DNA of 64,000 nucleotides, taken from positions 314,278 to 378,277 of the forward strand of contig NZ_JAWLHG010000002.1 of NCBI RefSeq assembly GCF_041690465.1, read 5' to 3'. The stretch comes from Falsiroseomonas sp041690465. Lineage in GTDB: Bacteria; Pseudomonadota; Alphaproteobacteria; Acetobacterales; Acetobacteraceae. The position numbers and the translations under genes were made by a program. Under the pieces are notes generated by a model, which was not told where the DNA came from, did not search any database, and was given only the letters and a program-made list of their open reading frames with translations. Of the stretch, positions 53,484 through 62,291 are shown one piece after another (position 1 is the stretch's first letter; every line of letters begins with the position of its first letter).

Positions 53484-53520
53484 GGGAGCTTGTTTTTCAA
53501 GGCTTTGCCGGAAAGCTCCC
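53484..53520. repeat. Inverted repeat upstream of the sigma-54 promoter
   Basis: Arms GGGAGCTT and AAGCTCCC with a 21-base AT-rich spacer, in the 188-base divergent region 53398-53585. Candidate activator-binding site. Confidence 0.4.
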
Positions 53521-53585
53521 CCTGGCGCCGCTGGCCGTTGTAAAGAATTCCGACATGGCGCCGGGGGGCGCGGAGGGGGATGAGG

Positions 53586-54335
53586 ATGAGCCGATCCGTG
53601 ATGCTGGTGACCGGCGCAGGCAAGGGGATCGGCGCCGCGGTGGCCCGGCTCGCCGCCGCGCGGGGCCATGACCTGCTGCTCACCTGGGGCAGCGACCGCA
53701 CCGCCGCAGAGGCGACCGCCGCCGTCTGCCGGGCCGCCGGCGCCGCGGTGGAGCTGGTGCAGGCGGATGCCGCCGACCCCGAGGCCACCGCGTTCGCCTT
53801 CGCCGCCTGCGATGCCCGCTTCGGTCGGCTGGACGCCTTCATCGGCAATGCCGGCACCACCGGCCCGGCCTCCAGCTTCCTCGACAGCACCGACGCCACC
53901 TGGCAGCGCGTCTTCGCCATCAACACGCTCGGCCTGGCCACCGCCTGCCGGGAAGCGGCGCGGCGGATGGCGGGCTCGCGCGGCGGGCGCGGCGGCAACA
54001 TCGTCTGCATCTCCTCCCGCGCGCCGGCCTTCGGTGCGCCCTTCGAGTTCATCCACTACGCCGCCAGCAAGGGCGCGGTGGATGCCATGGTGCGCGGCCT
54101 GGCCAAGGAACTCGCCGGCGAAGGCATCCGCGTGAACGCCGTCGCGCCGGGCATGATCGACACCGCCATCCATGCCTCCGCCGGCGTCCCGGAACGGGTG
54201 GAGCGCATCGTGCCGACAGTGCCGATGAAGCGGCTCGGCACGCCGGAGGAGGTGGCGGAGGCGGTGCTCTGGCTGGCCTCCGACGCAGCCTCCTACGTCA
54301 CCGGAGCGGTGCTCGACGTCTCCGGAGGGCGCTAA
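53586..54335 (+). CDS. Short-chain dehydrogenase/reductase
   Basis: 249 residues. ATG 53586 is 9 bases from GGAGG; 53580 is possible but too close. Cofactor motif VTGAGKGIGAAVARLAAARG, NAG at FIGNAGTTGPAS, and catalytic S-Y-K in CISSRAPAFGAPFEFIHYAA then SKGAVDAM. C-terminus VTGAVLDVSGGR. Glucose/3-oxoacyl-type SDR with an unknown substrate. Divergent from the PEP-CTERM gene. Confidence 0.9.
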   Translation: MSRSVMLVTGAGKGIGAAVARLAAARGHDLLLTWGSDRTAAEATAAVCRAAGAAVELVQADAADPEATAFAFAACDARFGRLDAFIGNAGTTGPASSFLDSTDATWQRVFAINTLGLATACREAARRMAGSRGGRGGNIVCISSRAPAFGAPFEFIHYAASKGAVDAMVRGLAKELAGEGIRVNAVAPGMIDTAIHASAGVPERVERIVPTVPMKRLGTPEEVAEAVLWLASDAASYVTGAVLDVSGGR

Positions 54336-54375
54336 AAGCTTGGCAAGCGGGGCAGCCGCCGGCTATCTCGCGCGG

Positions 54376-55884
54376 ATGCCCACGGCCCGCCGACCCCTGC
54401 TCGCCGCCGCCCTCGGCCTCGCCGCCGCGCGGTTCATTCCCGATGCGCGCGCAGCCGCCGGCGGCGCCCCGCCGGATGCGGAGGCGCGCCTCGCCGACCG
54501 GCTGCGCCGGCTGGACGCGGACGGGCTCGACCCGGCGCACTACGCCATTCCCGACCAGACGCTGGCCGCCGCCGCGCCGGAAGCCTACCGCGTCGCGCTG
54601 CACCGCTCCGCCGCGCTGGCGCTGCACGATCTGCTCGCCGGCCGGGTGCAGGAGTTGCCGGGGCGGCCCGACCTGCGGCGGGACGCCGCCGCGCTCGGGA
54701 TCGAGCGCTGGCAGGCCGAACTCGCCACCGCCGCCGAGCCCGCCGCGGTGATCGAGCGTGCGTCCCTGCTGCCGCCGGAGGCCGCCGTGCTGAAGGCCGA
54801 GCTGGCGCGGGCGAAGCAGTTGGCGCGGCGCGGCTGGGCCACCATCCCGGGGGAGGCGACGATCGAGCCCGGCAGCACCGACCCAGCGCGGGTGCCGGCG
54901 CTGCGTGCCCGCCTGGCCGCCGAGGATGCGGCGCTGGCCGCGGCGCCCGATGCCGGCGCGCTCTACGACCCGGCGCTCGAGGGTGCGGTGCGCCGCTGGC
55001 AGGCGGCGAACGGGATCGAGGTGGATGGGCGCGTCGGCCGCATCTCCCTCGGCCTGCTGAACCGGCCGGCGACGGAGCGCGTGAACCAGCTCCGCGTCGC
55101 GCTCGACATGCGTCGCGCCGCCGCGCCCGAGCCCGGCGGGCGTCGCATCGAGGTCAACATCCCGACCTACCGCCTCTCGGTGCTGGAGGAGGGCCGCGAG
55201 ATCCTCGGCATGGCAGTGGTGGTCGGCCGCGGCGACCGGCAGACGCCGATGCTGCGCGTGCGGATGACGGCGATCCAGTTCAACCCGCCCTGGGGCGTGC
55301 CCGAGCGCAACGCGCGGGAGGATCTGCTGCCGCGCTTCCGCCGTGACCCGCAGGCGATGATGGAGCGCGGCTTCCGCCTGTTCCAGGTGGTCGCCGGCGA
55401 GCGGGTGGAGGTGGACCCGCGCGAGGTGGATTGGAGCCAGGTCAACCGCCAGCGCTTCCCCTTCTTCGTCCGCCAGGATTCCGGCGATGCCAATGCGCTC
55501 GGCCGCATCAAGTTCGTGATGCCCAACAACGACGCGATCTTCATGCACGACACGCCGGATCGCCATCTGTTCCGCCGCCCCGACCGCGCCTTCTCCTCCG
55601 GCTGCATTCGGCTGGAACGGCCGATGGAACTGATGGCAATGCTGCTGGAGGGCACGCCGGGCTGGGACGTGCCGCGCGCGGAGCGCGCGATCGCCAGCCG
55701 GGTGACCGGCGCGGTGGGGCTGCGTCAGACCGTGCCGGTGCTGCTGCGCTACGCCACGGTCGCCGTCGAGGCGGGCGGCACCGTGCGGGTTCGCCCCGAC
55801 ATCTACCGGCTGGATGCCGCCTATGTCCGCGCGCTGGACACGCCGCCGGCGGCGCGAATGGCCGATGCCGGGGTGCTGCGCTGA
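54376..55884 (+). CDS. L,D-transpeptidase, YcbB/LdtD type
   Basis: 502 residues. Signal MPTARRPLLAAALGLAAARF. A large N-terminal scaffold is followed by a peptidoglycan-binding domain near 200-235 (EGAVRRWQAANGIEVDGRVG). The YkuD catalytic domain has the active-site Cys410 in HDTPDRHLFRRPDRAFSSGC followed by IRLERPMEL. It cross-links peptidoglycan stem peptides in the periplasm by 3-3 bonds. A TTG at 54340 would lengthen the leader. The stop overlaps the next gene as TGATG. Confidence 0.92.
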   Translation: MPTARRPLLAAALGLAAARFIPDARAAAGGAPPDAEARLADRLRRLDADGLDPAHYAIPDQTLAAAAPEAYRVALHRSAALALHDLLAGRVQELPGRPDLRRDAAALGIERWQAELATAAEPAAVIERASLLPPEAAVLKAELARAKQLARRGWATIPGEATIEPGSTDPARVPALRARLAAEDAALAAAPDAGALYDPALEGAVRRWQAANGIEVDGRVGRISLGLLNRPATERVNQLRVALDMRRAAAPEPGGRRIEVNIPTYRLSVLEEGREILGMAVVVGRGDRQTPMLRVRMTAIQFNPPWGVPERNAREDLLPRFRRDPQAMMERGFRLFQVVAGERVEVDPREVDWSQVNRQRFPFFVRQDSGDANALGRIKFVMPNNDAIFMHDTPDRHLFRRPDRAFSSGCIRLERPMELMAMLLEGTPGWDVPRAERAIASRVTGAVGLRQTVPVLLRYATVAVEAGGTVRVRPDIYRLDAAYVRALDTPPAARMADAGVLR

Positions 55885-56462
55885 TGGCCGGGGCTCCTGG
55901 GCATGGCGCGCTCTGCCCGTGCTGCGGCGCCGAGCAGGTCCTGCCGAGGCGCGGCTTCCTCGCCGCGGCGGTGGGCGCGGCCGCCCTTGTTGCTGCGCCG
56001 CCGGCGCTGGCGCAGCGCAGCGAGCGCGTGCTGCGGGTCAGGCGCAACTTCACCAATGACAGCTTCTCCGGCGTCTACTGGCGCGACGGCCAGTACGACA
56101 AGGAGGCGCTGCGCCAGCTCGACCATGTGTTCCGCGACCTCTCGGCGGCCGAGCTCACGCCGATGGATCCGCGGCTGTTCGACGTGATGGCGACGGTCGC
56201 CGAGACGGTGGGCAGCGACGAGCCCTACGAGGTGATCAGCGGCTACCGCACGCCCGAGACCAACCAGCGCAACGCGCGGCGCAGCCGTCGCGTCTCCGAG
56301 GTGTCGCTGCACATGTCGGGCATGGCCGCCGATTGCCGGCTGCCGGGGCGGGTGACGATGGAGGTGGCGCGGCAGGCGGCGGACCTGCAGCTTGGCGGCG
56401 TCGGCCTCTATCGCCGCGACGGCTTCGTGCACCTGGATTGCGGGCCGGTCCGGCGCTGGTAG
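55884..56462 (+). CDS. DUF882/YcbK-like M15 peptidoglycan peptidase
   Basis: 192 residues, coupled to the L,D-transpeptidase by TGATG overlap, the usual neighbour pair in alphaproteobacteria (ycbB-ycbK). Tat-type signal around residues 18-40 (LPRRGFLAAAVGAAALVAAP). Zn-site motifs YEVISGYRTPETNQ, SLHMSGMAADCRLPG and FVHLDCGPVRRW. It probably trims peptidoglycan or lipoprotein linkage. An odd N-terminal CPCCGAEQ sits before the Tat motif. Confidence 0.9.
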   Translation: MAGAPGHGALCPCCGAEQVLPRRGFLAAAVGAAALVAAPPALAQRSERVLRVRRNFTNDSFSGVYWRDGQYDKEALRQLDHVFRDLSAAELTPMDPRLFDVMATVAETVGSDEPYEVISGYRTPETNQRNARRSRRVSEVSLHMSGMAADCRLPGRVTMEVARQAADLQLGGVGLYRRDGFVHLDCGPVRRW

Positions 56463-56465
56463 TGC

Positions 56466-57605
56466 TCAGCGTCGGCTGAACGCCCGCGCCGCGAGCGCGG
56501 CGCCGGCCAGCGCCAGCACGCTGCCCGCCACCCCGGTCCAGGCCAGCCCCGCCGCGGCGATCACCGCCCCGCCATAGGCCGCGCCGATGCCCTGGCCGCC
56601 GAGCGCCACCGCGCCGTTGAGGGCCAGCGCCACGGCCCGATCCTGCGGCGCTAGGTCCACCAGCCGCATCTGCATGATCGGCGCCAGCGCGAACAGCGCC
56701 GTCGAGCCGGAGAACACGACCAGCGCCAGCGGCACCGCGTGCCAGCCGGCCGGCGGGAAGGCGAGCAGCAGCGAATAGCCACCGAGCGCCCCGGCCAGCA
56801 GCAGCATCAGCCCGCTCGCCAGCCCCGGCCCGCCCGAGGCCGCGCGGCCGCCGACCAGGATGCCGAGGATGCTGCCCAGCCCGATGAAGATCTGGATCGC
56901 GCCGATCCCGCTGCCCTCGATGCCGGTGGTCGCGGTCACGATCGGGCCGAGATAGGCGGCGACGCAGAACAGGCCCGAGAAGGCCAGCAGGCTGGTCGCC
57001 AGCACCATCAGGATGTCCGCCCGCAGGATCCGCCCCACCGATCCCGCGCCGCCGCGGTCGGTGGAGGGCAGCGGCGGCAGGCCGACACGCACCGCGACGG
57101 CGGCGAGCAGCGAGATCGCGCCGCCGAACACGAAGCAGGCGCGCCAGCCGAACCAGCCGCCGATCGCGGTGCCGAGCGGGATGCCGAAGGAGAAGGCGAG
57201 GGTGAGGCCGGCCAGCACGGTGGCCATCGCCTTCGCGCGCTGCGACGGCGGCGCGATCATCGAGGCGGCGACGCCGGGCAGCACGATGGTCACCGCCAGC
57301 CCGGCCGCGACGCGCAGCCCGAGCATGGTGGCGAAGTCCGGCGCCAGCGCCGTCGCCAGGTTCAGCACGCCGACCAGGCCGAGGCCGAGCACCAGCAGGC
57401 CGCGCCGGTCCCAGCGTGCGGTCAGCGCCGCGGCCGGCGCGCCCGCCAGCGCATAGGTCAGCGCATAGGCCGCGGTGAGCTGCCCTGCCGTCGCCAGCGA
57501 GACGCTGAGGTCCGAGGCGAGCGGCGCCAGCAAGCCGGTGAAGGCATAGGCGCCGGTGGCGGAGGCGAACTGCGCCCAGGTCAGCAGCCAAATGCGTCGG
57601 TCCAT
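56466..57605 (-). CDS. MFS transporter, DHA1 family (arabinose/drug efflux-like)
   Basis: 379 residues with about 12 membrane segments. The MFS loop motif A is seen in AALTARWDRRGLLVLGL and motif C-like LAFSFGIPLGTAIGGWFGWR. Resembles YdhP/AraJ-type exporters. Substrate unknown. Its 3' end lies 3 bases from the convergent DUF882 gene. Confidence 0.87.
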   Translation of the reverse strand: MDRRIWLLTWAQFASATGAYAFTGLLAPLASDLSVSLATAGQLTAAYALTYALAGAPAAALTARWDRRGLLVLGLGLVGVLNLATALAPDFATMLGLRVAAGLAVTIVLPGVAASMIAPPSQRAKAMATVLAGLTLAFSFGIPLGTAIGGWFGWRACFVFGGAISLLAAVAVRVGLPPLPSTDRGGAGSVGRILRADILMVLATSLLAFSGLFCVAAYLGPIVTATTGIEGSGIGAIQIFIGLGSILGILVGGRAASGGPGLASGLMLLLAGALGGYSLLLAFPPAGWHAVPLALVVFSGSTALFALAPIMQMRLVDLAPQDRAVALALNGAVALGGQGIGAAYGGAVIAAAGLAWTGVAGSVLALAGAALAARAFSRR

Positions 57606-57636
57606 GCGCCCGCATAGGCGGGCGTGGCGCCGGCTG

Positions 57637-58095
57637 TCATGCAGTCTTCGCCGCGTCCCAGGGATCGGCGAAGCGCAGGCCGGCCTGGCGGAAGGCGCAA
57701 CCGAGATGGATGGCCGACGCCATGGCGGTGTAGCCGAGCGTGCCGGGCATGCGGTTCAGCAGGCAGGCCAGCGCCTCGCGCCGCGGCCCGCGCTGGGCCA
57801 GGGCGGCGATCAGCAGCATCGGCGGCTCCTCGCCGACCAGGCGCGGGCAGAGCGGGCAGCCAAGGGTGAGCGGATGCGCCTCGGCCAGGGCCCGCAGCAT
57901 CGCGTCCAGGGCCGGCGCGGCGGTTTCGGCCGATTCGGTGGAGAGCAGGCGGCGCAGCGCCGGCACGGTCGGCTCGCGCCGGCGGCAGGCGGCCGCCCAG
58001 GCACGGGCGGCGTCGACCAGCAGGCGCTCGGCCTGGGGCAGATCCTCGGGATCGGCGCCGATATAGGGCCAGGCGGGCAGGCCGCGTGTCGCCAT
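57637..58095 (-). CDS. Hypothetical protein, 152 residues
   Basis: Start MATRGLPAWPYIGADPEDLP with GGAG 9 bases upstream. A longer in-frame start would run through the upstream Fur-like palindrome and is unlikely. Mostly helical (AERLLVDAARAWAAACRRRE), a cysteine pair in LTLGCPLCPRLVG, and a conserved-looking C-terminus AIHLGCAFRQAGLRFADPWD. No family recognised. A possible iron-response site lies 42-56 bases before the start. Confidence 0.7.
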   Translation of the reverse strand: MATRGLPAWPYIGADPEDLPQAERLLVDAARAWAAACRRREPTVPALRRLLSTESAETAAPALDAMLRALAEAHPLTLGCPLCPRLVGEEPPMLLIAALAQRGPRREALACLLNRMPGTLGYTAMASAIHLGCAFRQAGLRFADPWDAAKTA

Positions 58096-58136
58096 GAAAG
58101 GGGTCTCCCTGTGCCGTAGCGGGAGATTACTGCAAG

Positions 58137-58151
58137 TGCGAATGATTCGCA
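58137..58151. promoter_or_regulatory. Fur-like 7-1-7 palindrome
   Basis: TGCGAAT G ATTCGCA, perfect 7-bp arms with one central base. It has the same layout as the classic Fur box TGATAAT-N-ATTATCA and matches it at the outer TG/CA and inner AAT/ATT. It lies between divergent starts at 58095 (-) and 58240 (+). Confidence 0.5.
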
Positions 58152-58239
58152 AATCTGGCGTGCGCGCTCCGCGGGTTCTCGATCCTTGCTGGTCCTTCGG
58201 CCAGTCTGGCTACATGTGTCCGTTCGGAGGGCATGGACG

Positions 58240-59070
58240 ATGTCGCAGGATCCCCTGTCGTCGCACTACGACAGCGAGGATATCGCGGGCCGTATCCTCG
58301 CGGCGCTGCGGGCCGCGCAGGGCGCCGATGTCCCGGTCACGGCGGAGGCGCTCGCGCCGCTCGACCACTTCCATGGCCGCGGCCCGGCCGCGACGACGGA
58401 GATGGCCACGCGGCTCGATCCGCAGGAGGGTGAGCGCATCCTCGACATCGGCTCTGGCATCGGCGGCCCGGCCCGCTGGATGGCCGCGCGCTTCGGCTGC
58501 CATGTGACGGGTATCGACCTAATGCCGGCCTTCTGCCGCGCCGCGGAGGCGCTGAATGCCGCGACTGGCCTCGGCGCGCGCGTGCGCATCCTTGAGGGCA
58601 GCGCGATCGACCTGCCCTTCGCGGCGGCGAGCTTCGACCGCGCCTATTCGCAGAACGTGCTGATGAACATCGCCGACAAGGCGCGTTTCTTCCACGAGGC
58701 GCTGCGCGTGCTGAAGCCTGGCGGGCTTTTCGCCGTCTCCTGCCTCGGTGCGGGGCCGGAGGGCGCGCCCTTCTATCCGCTGCCCTGGGCCAGCACGCCG
58801 GCTGCAAGCTTCCTCTCGTCGCCGGAGGAGACCAGGCAGGACGTGCTGGCGGCGGGCTTCGAGATTCTGCGGTTCGAGGATCGCACTGAGGCGGCGCTGG
58901 CCTCGCAGCGCAAGCTGTTGGAAGGGCTGGAACGCAACGGCCTGCCGGCGCTCGGCTGGCATGTCTTCATGGGTGCGGAGCGGTCGGTGGAGCTGCAGGC
59001 CAATACGGCGCGCAGCTATCTCGCCGGCCGACTGACATCGGTGGAGGTGCTGGTGCGCCGGTCGGGCTGA
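58240..59070 (+). CDS. SAM-dependent methyltransferase (UbiE/sarcosine-dimethylglycine type)
   Basis: 276 residues from ATG 58240 with GGAGGG 9 bases upstream. Motif I RILDIGSGIGGPARWMAARF, acidic motif VTGIDLMPAF, and FDRAYSQNVLMNIADKARFF then ALRVLKPGGLFAVSC. The layout matches glycine/sarcosine/dimethylglycine and gamma-tocopherol-type small-molecule methyltransferases. Converges on dnaE2 with a 5-base gap. Confidence 0.88.
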   Translation: MSQDPLSSHYDSEDIAGRILAALRAAQGADVPVTAEALAPLDHFHGRGPAATTEMATRLDPQEGERILDIGSGIGGPARWMAARFGCHVTGIDLMPAFCRAAEALNAATGLGARVRILEGSAIDLPFAAASFDRAYSQNVLMNIADKARFFHEALRVLKPGGLFAVSCLGAGPEGAPFYPLPWASTPAASFLSSPEETRQDVLAAGFEILRFEDRTEAALASQRKLLEGLERNGLPALGWHVFMGAERSVELQANTARSYLAGRLTSVEVLVRRSG

Positions 59071-59075
59071 GCTTC

Positions 59076-62000
59076 TCATCGGAAGTCGCGCGAAGGCGGC
59101 ATCGCGGCGGCGCTCTTCTTGCCGGCACGCACGGTCGGATCGCGCGGGTCGTGCAGGTTGGGGCTGCGCACCTCGTCGGCATTGGCCAGCACGCGGTCCC
59201 AATTGGCATCCTCCAGCGCATGCAAGCCGTCGAGCAGCTTCGACCAGTCGTGCAGCCTTCGCACGACCAGGTGGATGATCGGCACCTCGCTGGTTTCCAT
59301 CCGCTCGACGCGGCCCTCGGCCAGCACTAGGCGGGCGCCGATCACGGCGGCGCGGTCGCGCGTGACGATGTCGGGGTAGAGGACGAGGTTGGCGGTGCCG
59401 AACTCGTCCTCGACGGTGAAGAACACCACGCCCTTGGCGCTGCCCGGCCGCTGCCGCACCAGGACGAGCCCAGGCACCCTGACCCAGCGCCCCTGCCGCG
59501 CCGCGTCCAGCGCGCGCGTATCCACGCCGCCGAGCTCACGCAGGCGTGGCCGCAGCAGCGCGAGCGGATGGCGGCGCAGCGAGAGGCCGGTGGCGGCGTA
59601 GTCCAGCACGGTTTCCTCGCCGGCGGTTTCGGGTGGCAGTTGCGGTTGCGCGTTGTCCTGCGCCTCGGAGAGCGGCAGCGGGGCCTCGACGCCGGCGGCC
59701 TCCCACAGCGCGTGGCGGCGGCCGGGGGCGAGGCTGCGCAGCGCATCGGCGCGGGCCAGCGCATCCATCGCGCCGCGGTCGAGCCGCGCGCGGCGGGCCA
59801 GGTCGGGGATGTCGCGGAAGGGGGCTTCGGCGCGGGCGCGCATGATCGCCTCGCCATCCTCCTGCTTCAGGCCGGCGATGAGGCGGAGGCCGAGGCGCAG
59901 CGCGGGGGAGGGCGCGACCTCCAGCGTGCAGTCCCAGTCCGACCACACGGCATCCACCGCCCGCACCTCCACGCCGTGCTCCTTCGCATCGCGCACGATC
60001 TGCGCCGGCGCGTAGAAGCCCATCGGCTGGCTGTTGAGCAGCGCGGCGGCGAAGGCGGCGGGGTGGTGGCGCTTGATCCAGGCCGAGACATAGACGAGGC
60101 CCGCGAAGCTCGCCGCGTGGCTCTCGGGGAAGCCGTACGTCCCGAAGCCCTCGATCTGGCGGAAGCAGCGCTCGGCGAAGTCCTGGCTGTAGCCGCGCGA
60201 CACCATGCCGCCGCAGAAATCCTCGCGGAACTTCCAGATCTCGCCGGTATTGCGGAAGGTCGCCATGGCGCGCCGCAGCTGGTCCGCGCGGGCGGGCGAG
60301 AAGCCGGCGCCGACGATGGCGATCTGCATCGCCTGCTCCTGGAACAGCGGCACGCCGAGCGTCTTGCCCAGCACGCCCTTCAGCTCCTCCGAGGGATACG
60401 ACACCTCCTCCTCGCCGTTCCGGCGGCGCAGATAGGGATGCACCATGTCGCCCTGGATCGGGCCGGGCCGCACGATCGCGACCTGGATCACCAGGTCGTA
60501 GAATTCGCGCGGCCGCAGCCGCGGCAGCATGTTCATCTGCGCGCGGCTCTCCACCTGGAAGACGCCGAGCGAATCCGCGCGGCTCAACATGCGGTAGGTC
60601 TCGCGGTCGTCCTGCGGCACCGTGTGCAGCGCGAGAAGCGGGCCGCCGGCGCCGGCGATCAGGTCGAAGCCGCGGCGGATGCAGGTGAGCATGCCGAGCC
60701 CCAGCACATCCACCTTCATGATGCGCAGCGCCTCGATGTCGTCCTTGTCCCATTCGATGGTGGTGCGGCCCTCCATCGCCGCCTTCACCACCACCGTGTG
60801 CTCCACCAGGGGGCCGCGCGTGATGACGAAGCCGCCGACATGGGTGGCGAGGTGGCGCGGGAAATCCTGGATCTCCTCGGCGATCTCCATCGCAAAGCGG
60901 ATGCGCGGATCGGCATCGGGGCGCAGGCCGTTGTCGGCGGCGATCTCGGCGAGCGACTTCTCGCCCGCCCCCCAGACGGATTTGGCGATGCGCGCGGTGA
61001 CGTCCTCCGTCAGGCCCATCGCCTTGCCGACCTCGCGGATCGCGCTGCGCTCGCGGAAGCGGATCAGCGTCGCGGTGATCGCGGCTCGGTCGCGGCCGTA
61101 GCGGGCATAGATGTGCTGGATCACCTCCTCGCGGCGTTCGTGCTCGAAATCCACGTCGATGTCGGGCGGCTCGTCGCGCGCGGCGGAGATGAATCGCTCG
61201 AACAGCAGGTCGTGCTTGTCGGGTGCGACGGCGGTGATGCCGAGCACGTAGCACACCGCCGAATTCGCCGCCGAGCCGCGCCCCTGGCAGAGGATCCCCT
61301 GCGACTGCGCGAAGCGCACGATCTCATGCACCGTCAGGAAATACGCGGCATAGTCCATCTGCGCGATGAGGCGCAGCTCATGCGCGATCTGGCGCGCGAC
61401 CTTCGGGGCCACGCCATCCGGCCAACGTTCCGCGCAGGCCGCTTCGACGCGCGCTTCCAGCGTCTGCTGCGGCGTGCGGCCGGGATCGAGGATCTCGTCG
61501 GGATATTCGTAGGAGAGATCCTCCAGCGAGAAGCGGCAGGCCTTCACCACGCGCAGCGTCGCCTGGAGTGCCTCGGGATGGCGGGGCAGGCGGCGCGCGA
61601 CCTCCTCGGGCGGCAGCAGATGCGCCTCGGCATTCGCTTCGGCGTGGTAGCCGAGCTCCTCCACCGTGCAGCCAAGCCGGATCGCGCTCAGCACATCGGC
61701 GACGCGCCGGCGCGACGCGACGTGGTAGCGCGTGCCGCCTGCGGCGATCAGCGGCAGGCCGATCGCGGCCAGCGCATCCAGCCTGGCCTGGTCGTCGCCG
61801 CGGCAGCGATGGTCCACGGCGCAGAACAGCGGCATCGCGAGCCGGTGCTTCAGCGCCAGCGCATCGGCGCGCAGCCGCCGCGCGAAATCCGGCGTGACCT
61901 GCGCGGGCGGGATGCACGCCATCACGCTGCCCTCGGCCTGCGCGATCAGCATATCGCGGCTGAGGCGCGTCTCGCCCTTCTCGCCCGCCATGCGCGCTTC

Positions 62001-62291
62001 GGAGAGCATGCGGGTCAGCCGCGACCAGGCGGGGCGGTCGGTGGGCCAGGCGAGATACTCCGCGCCGTCGTCCAGGCACAGCCGGATGCCCGGCACGTAT
62101 CGGATGCCGGCCTGCTTCGCCGCCACCATCCCGCGCACCAGGCCGGCGACGGAATTGCGGTCCGCGATGCCCACCGCCGGCATGCCGAGCGCCTTCGCCG
62201 CCACCACGATCTCGCGCGGATGCGAGGCACCTTCGAGGAAGGTGAAGTTCGAGAGGGCCCCCAACTCCACAAAAGCGTGCCCGGCGGACAT
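59076..62291 (-). CDS. dnaE2: Error-prone DNA polymerase DnaE2 (ImuC)
   Basis: 1071 residues, the DnaE2 length and shorter than replicative DnaE1. An N-terminal PHP domain (AFVELGALSNFTFLEGASHP) precedes the polymerase core. Catalytic Asp pair in PPDIDVDFEHERREEVIQHI, third in ALRIMKVDVLGLGMLTCIRR; then FVITRGPLVEH and the OB-fold near residue 950-1040 (GLVLVRQRPGSAKGVVFFTV). It acts with ImuB in SOS mutagenesis and lesion bypass. ATG overlaps the imuB stop as ATGA. Confidence 0.96.
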   Translation of the reverse strand: MSAGHAFVELGALSNFTFLEGASHPREIVVAAKALGMPAVGIADRNSVAGLVRGMVAAKQAGIRYVPGIRLCLDDGAEYLAWPTDRPAWSRLTRMLSEARMAGEKGETRLSRDMLIAQAEGSVMACIPPAQVTPDFARRLRADALALKHRLAMPLFCAVDHRCRGDDQARLDALAAIGLPLIAAGGTRYHVASRRRVADVLSAIRLGCTVEELGYHAEANAEAHLLPPEEVARRLPRHPEALQATLRVVKACRFSLEDLSYEYPDEILDPGRTPQQTLEARVEAACAERWPDGVAPKVARQIAHELRLIAQMDYAAYFLTVHEIVRFAQSQGILCQGRGSAANSAVCYVLGITAVAPDKHDLLFERFISAARDEPPDIDVDFEHERREEVIQHIYARYGRDRAAITATLIRFRERSAIREVGKAMGLTEDVTARIAKSVWGAGEKSLAEIAADNGLRPDADPRIRFAMEIAEEIQDFPRHLATHVGGFVITRGPLVEHTVVVKAAMEGRTTIEWDKDDIEALRIMKVDVLGLGMLTCIRRGFDLIAGAGGPLLALHTVPQDDRETYRMLSRADSLGVFQVESRAQMNMLPRLRPREFYDLVIQVAIVRPGPIQGDMVHPYLRRRNGEEEVSYPSEELKGVLGKTLGVPLFQEQAMQIAIVGAGFSPARADQLRRAMATFRNTGEIWKFREDFCGGMVSRGYSQDFAERCFRQIEGFGTYGFPESHAASFAGLVYVSAWIKRHHPAAFAAALLNSQPMGFYAPAQIVRDAKEHGVEVRAVDAVWSDWDCTLEVAPSPALRLGLRLIAGLKQEDGEAIMRARAEAPFRDIPDLARRARLDRGAMDALARADALRSLAPGRRHALWEAAGVEAPLPLSEAQDNAQPQLPPETAGEETVLDYAATGLSLRRHPLALLRPRLRELGGVDTRALDAARQGRWVRVPGLVLVRQRPGSAKGVVFFTVEDEFGTANLVLYPDIVTRDRAAVIGARLVLAEGRVERMETSEVPIIHLVVRRLHDWSKLLDGLHALEDANWDRVLANADEVRSPNLHDPRDPTVRAGKKSAAAMPPSRDFR

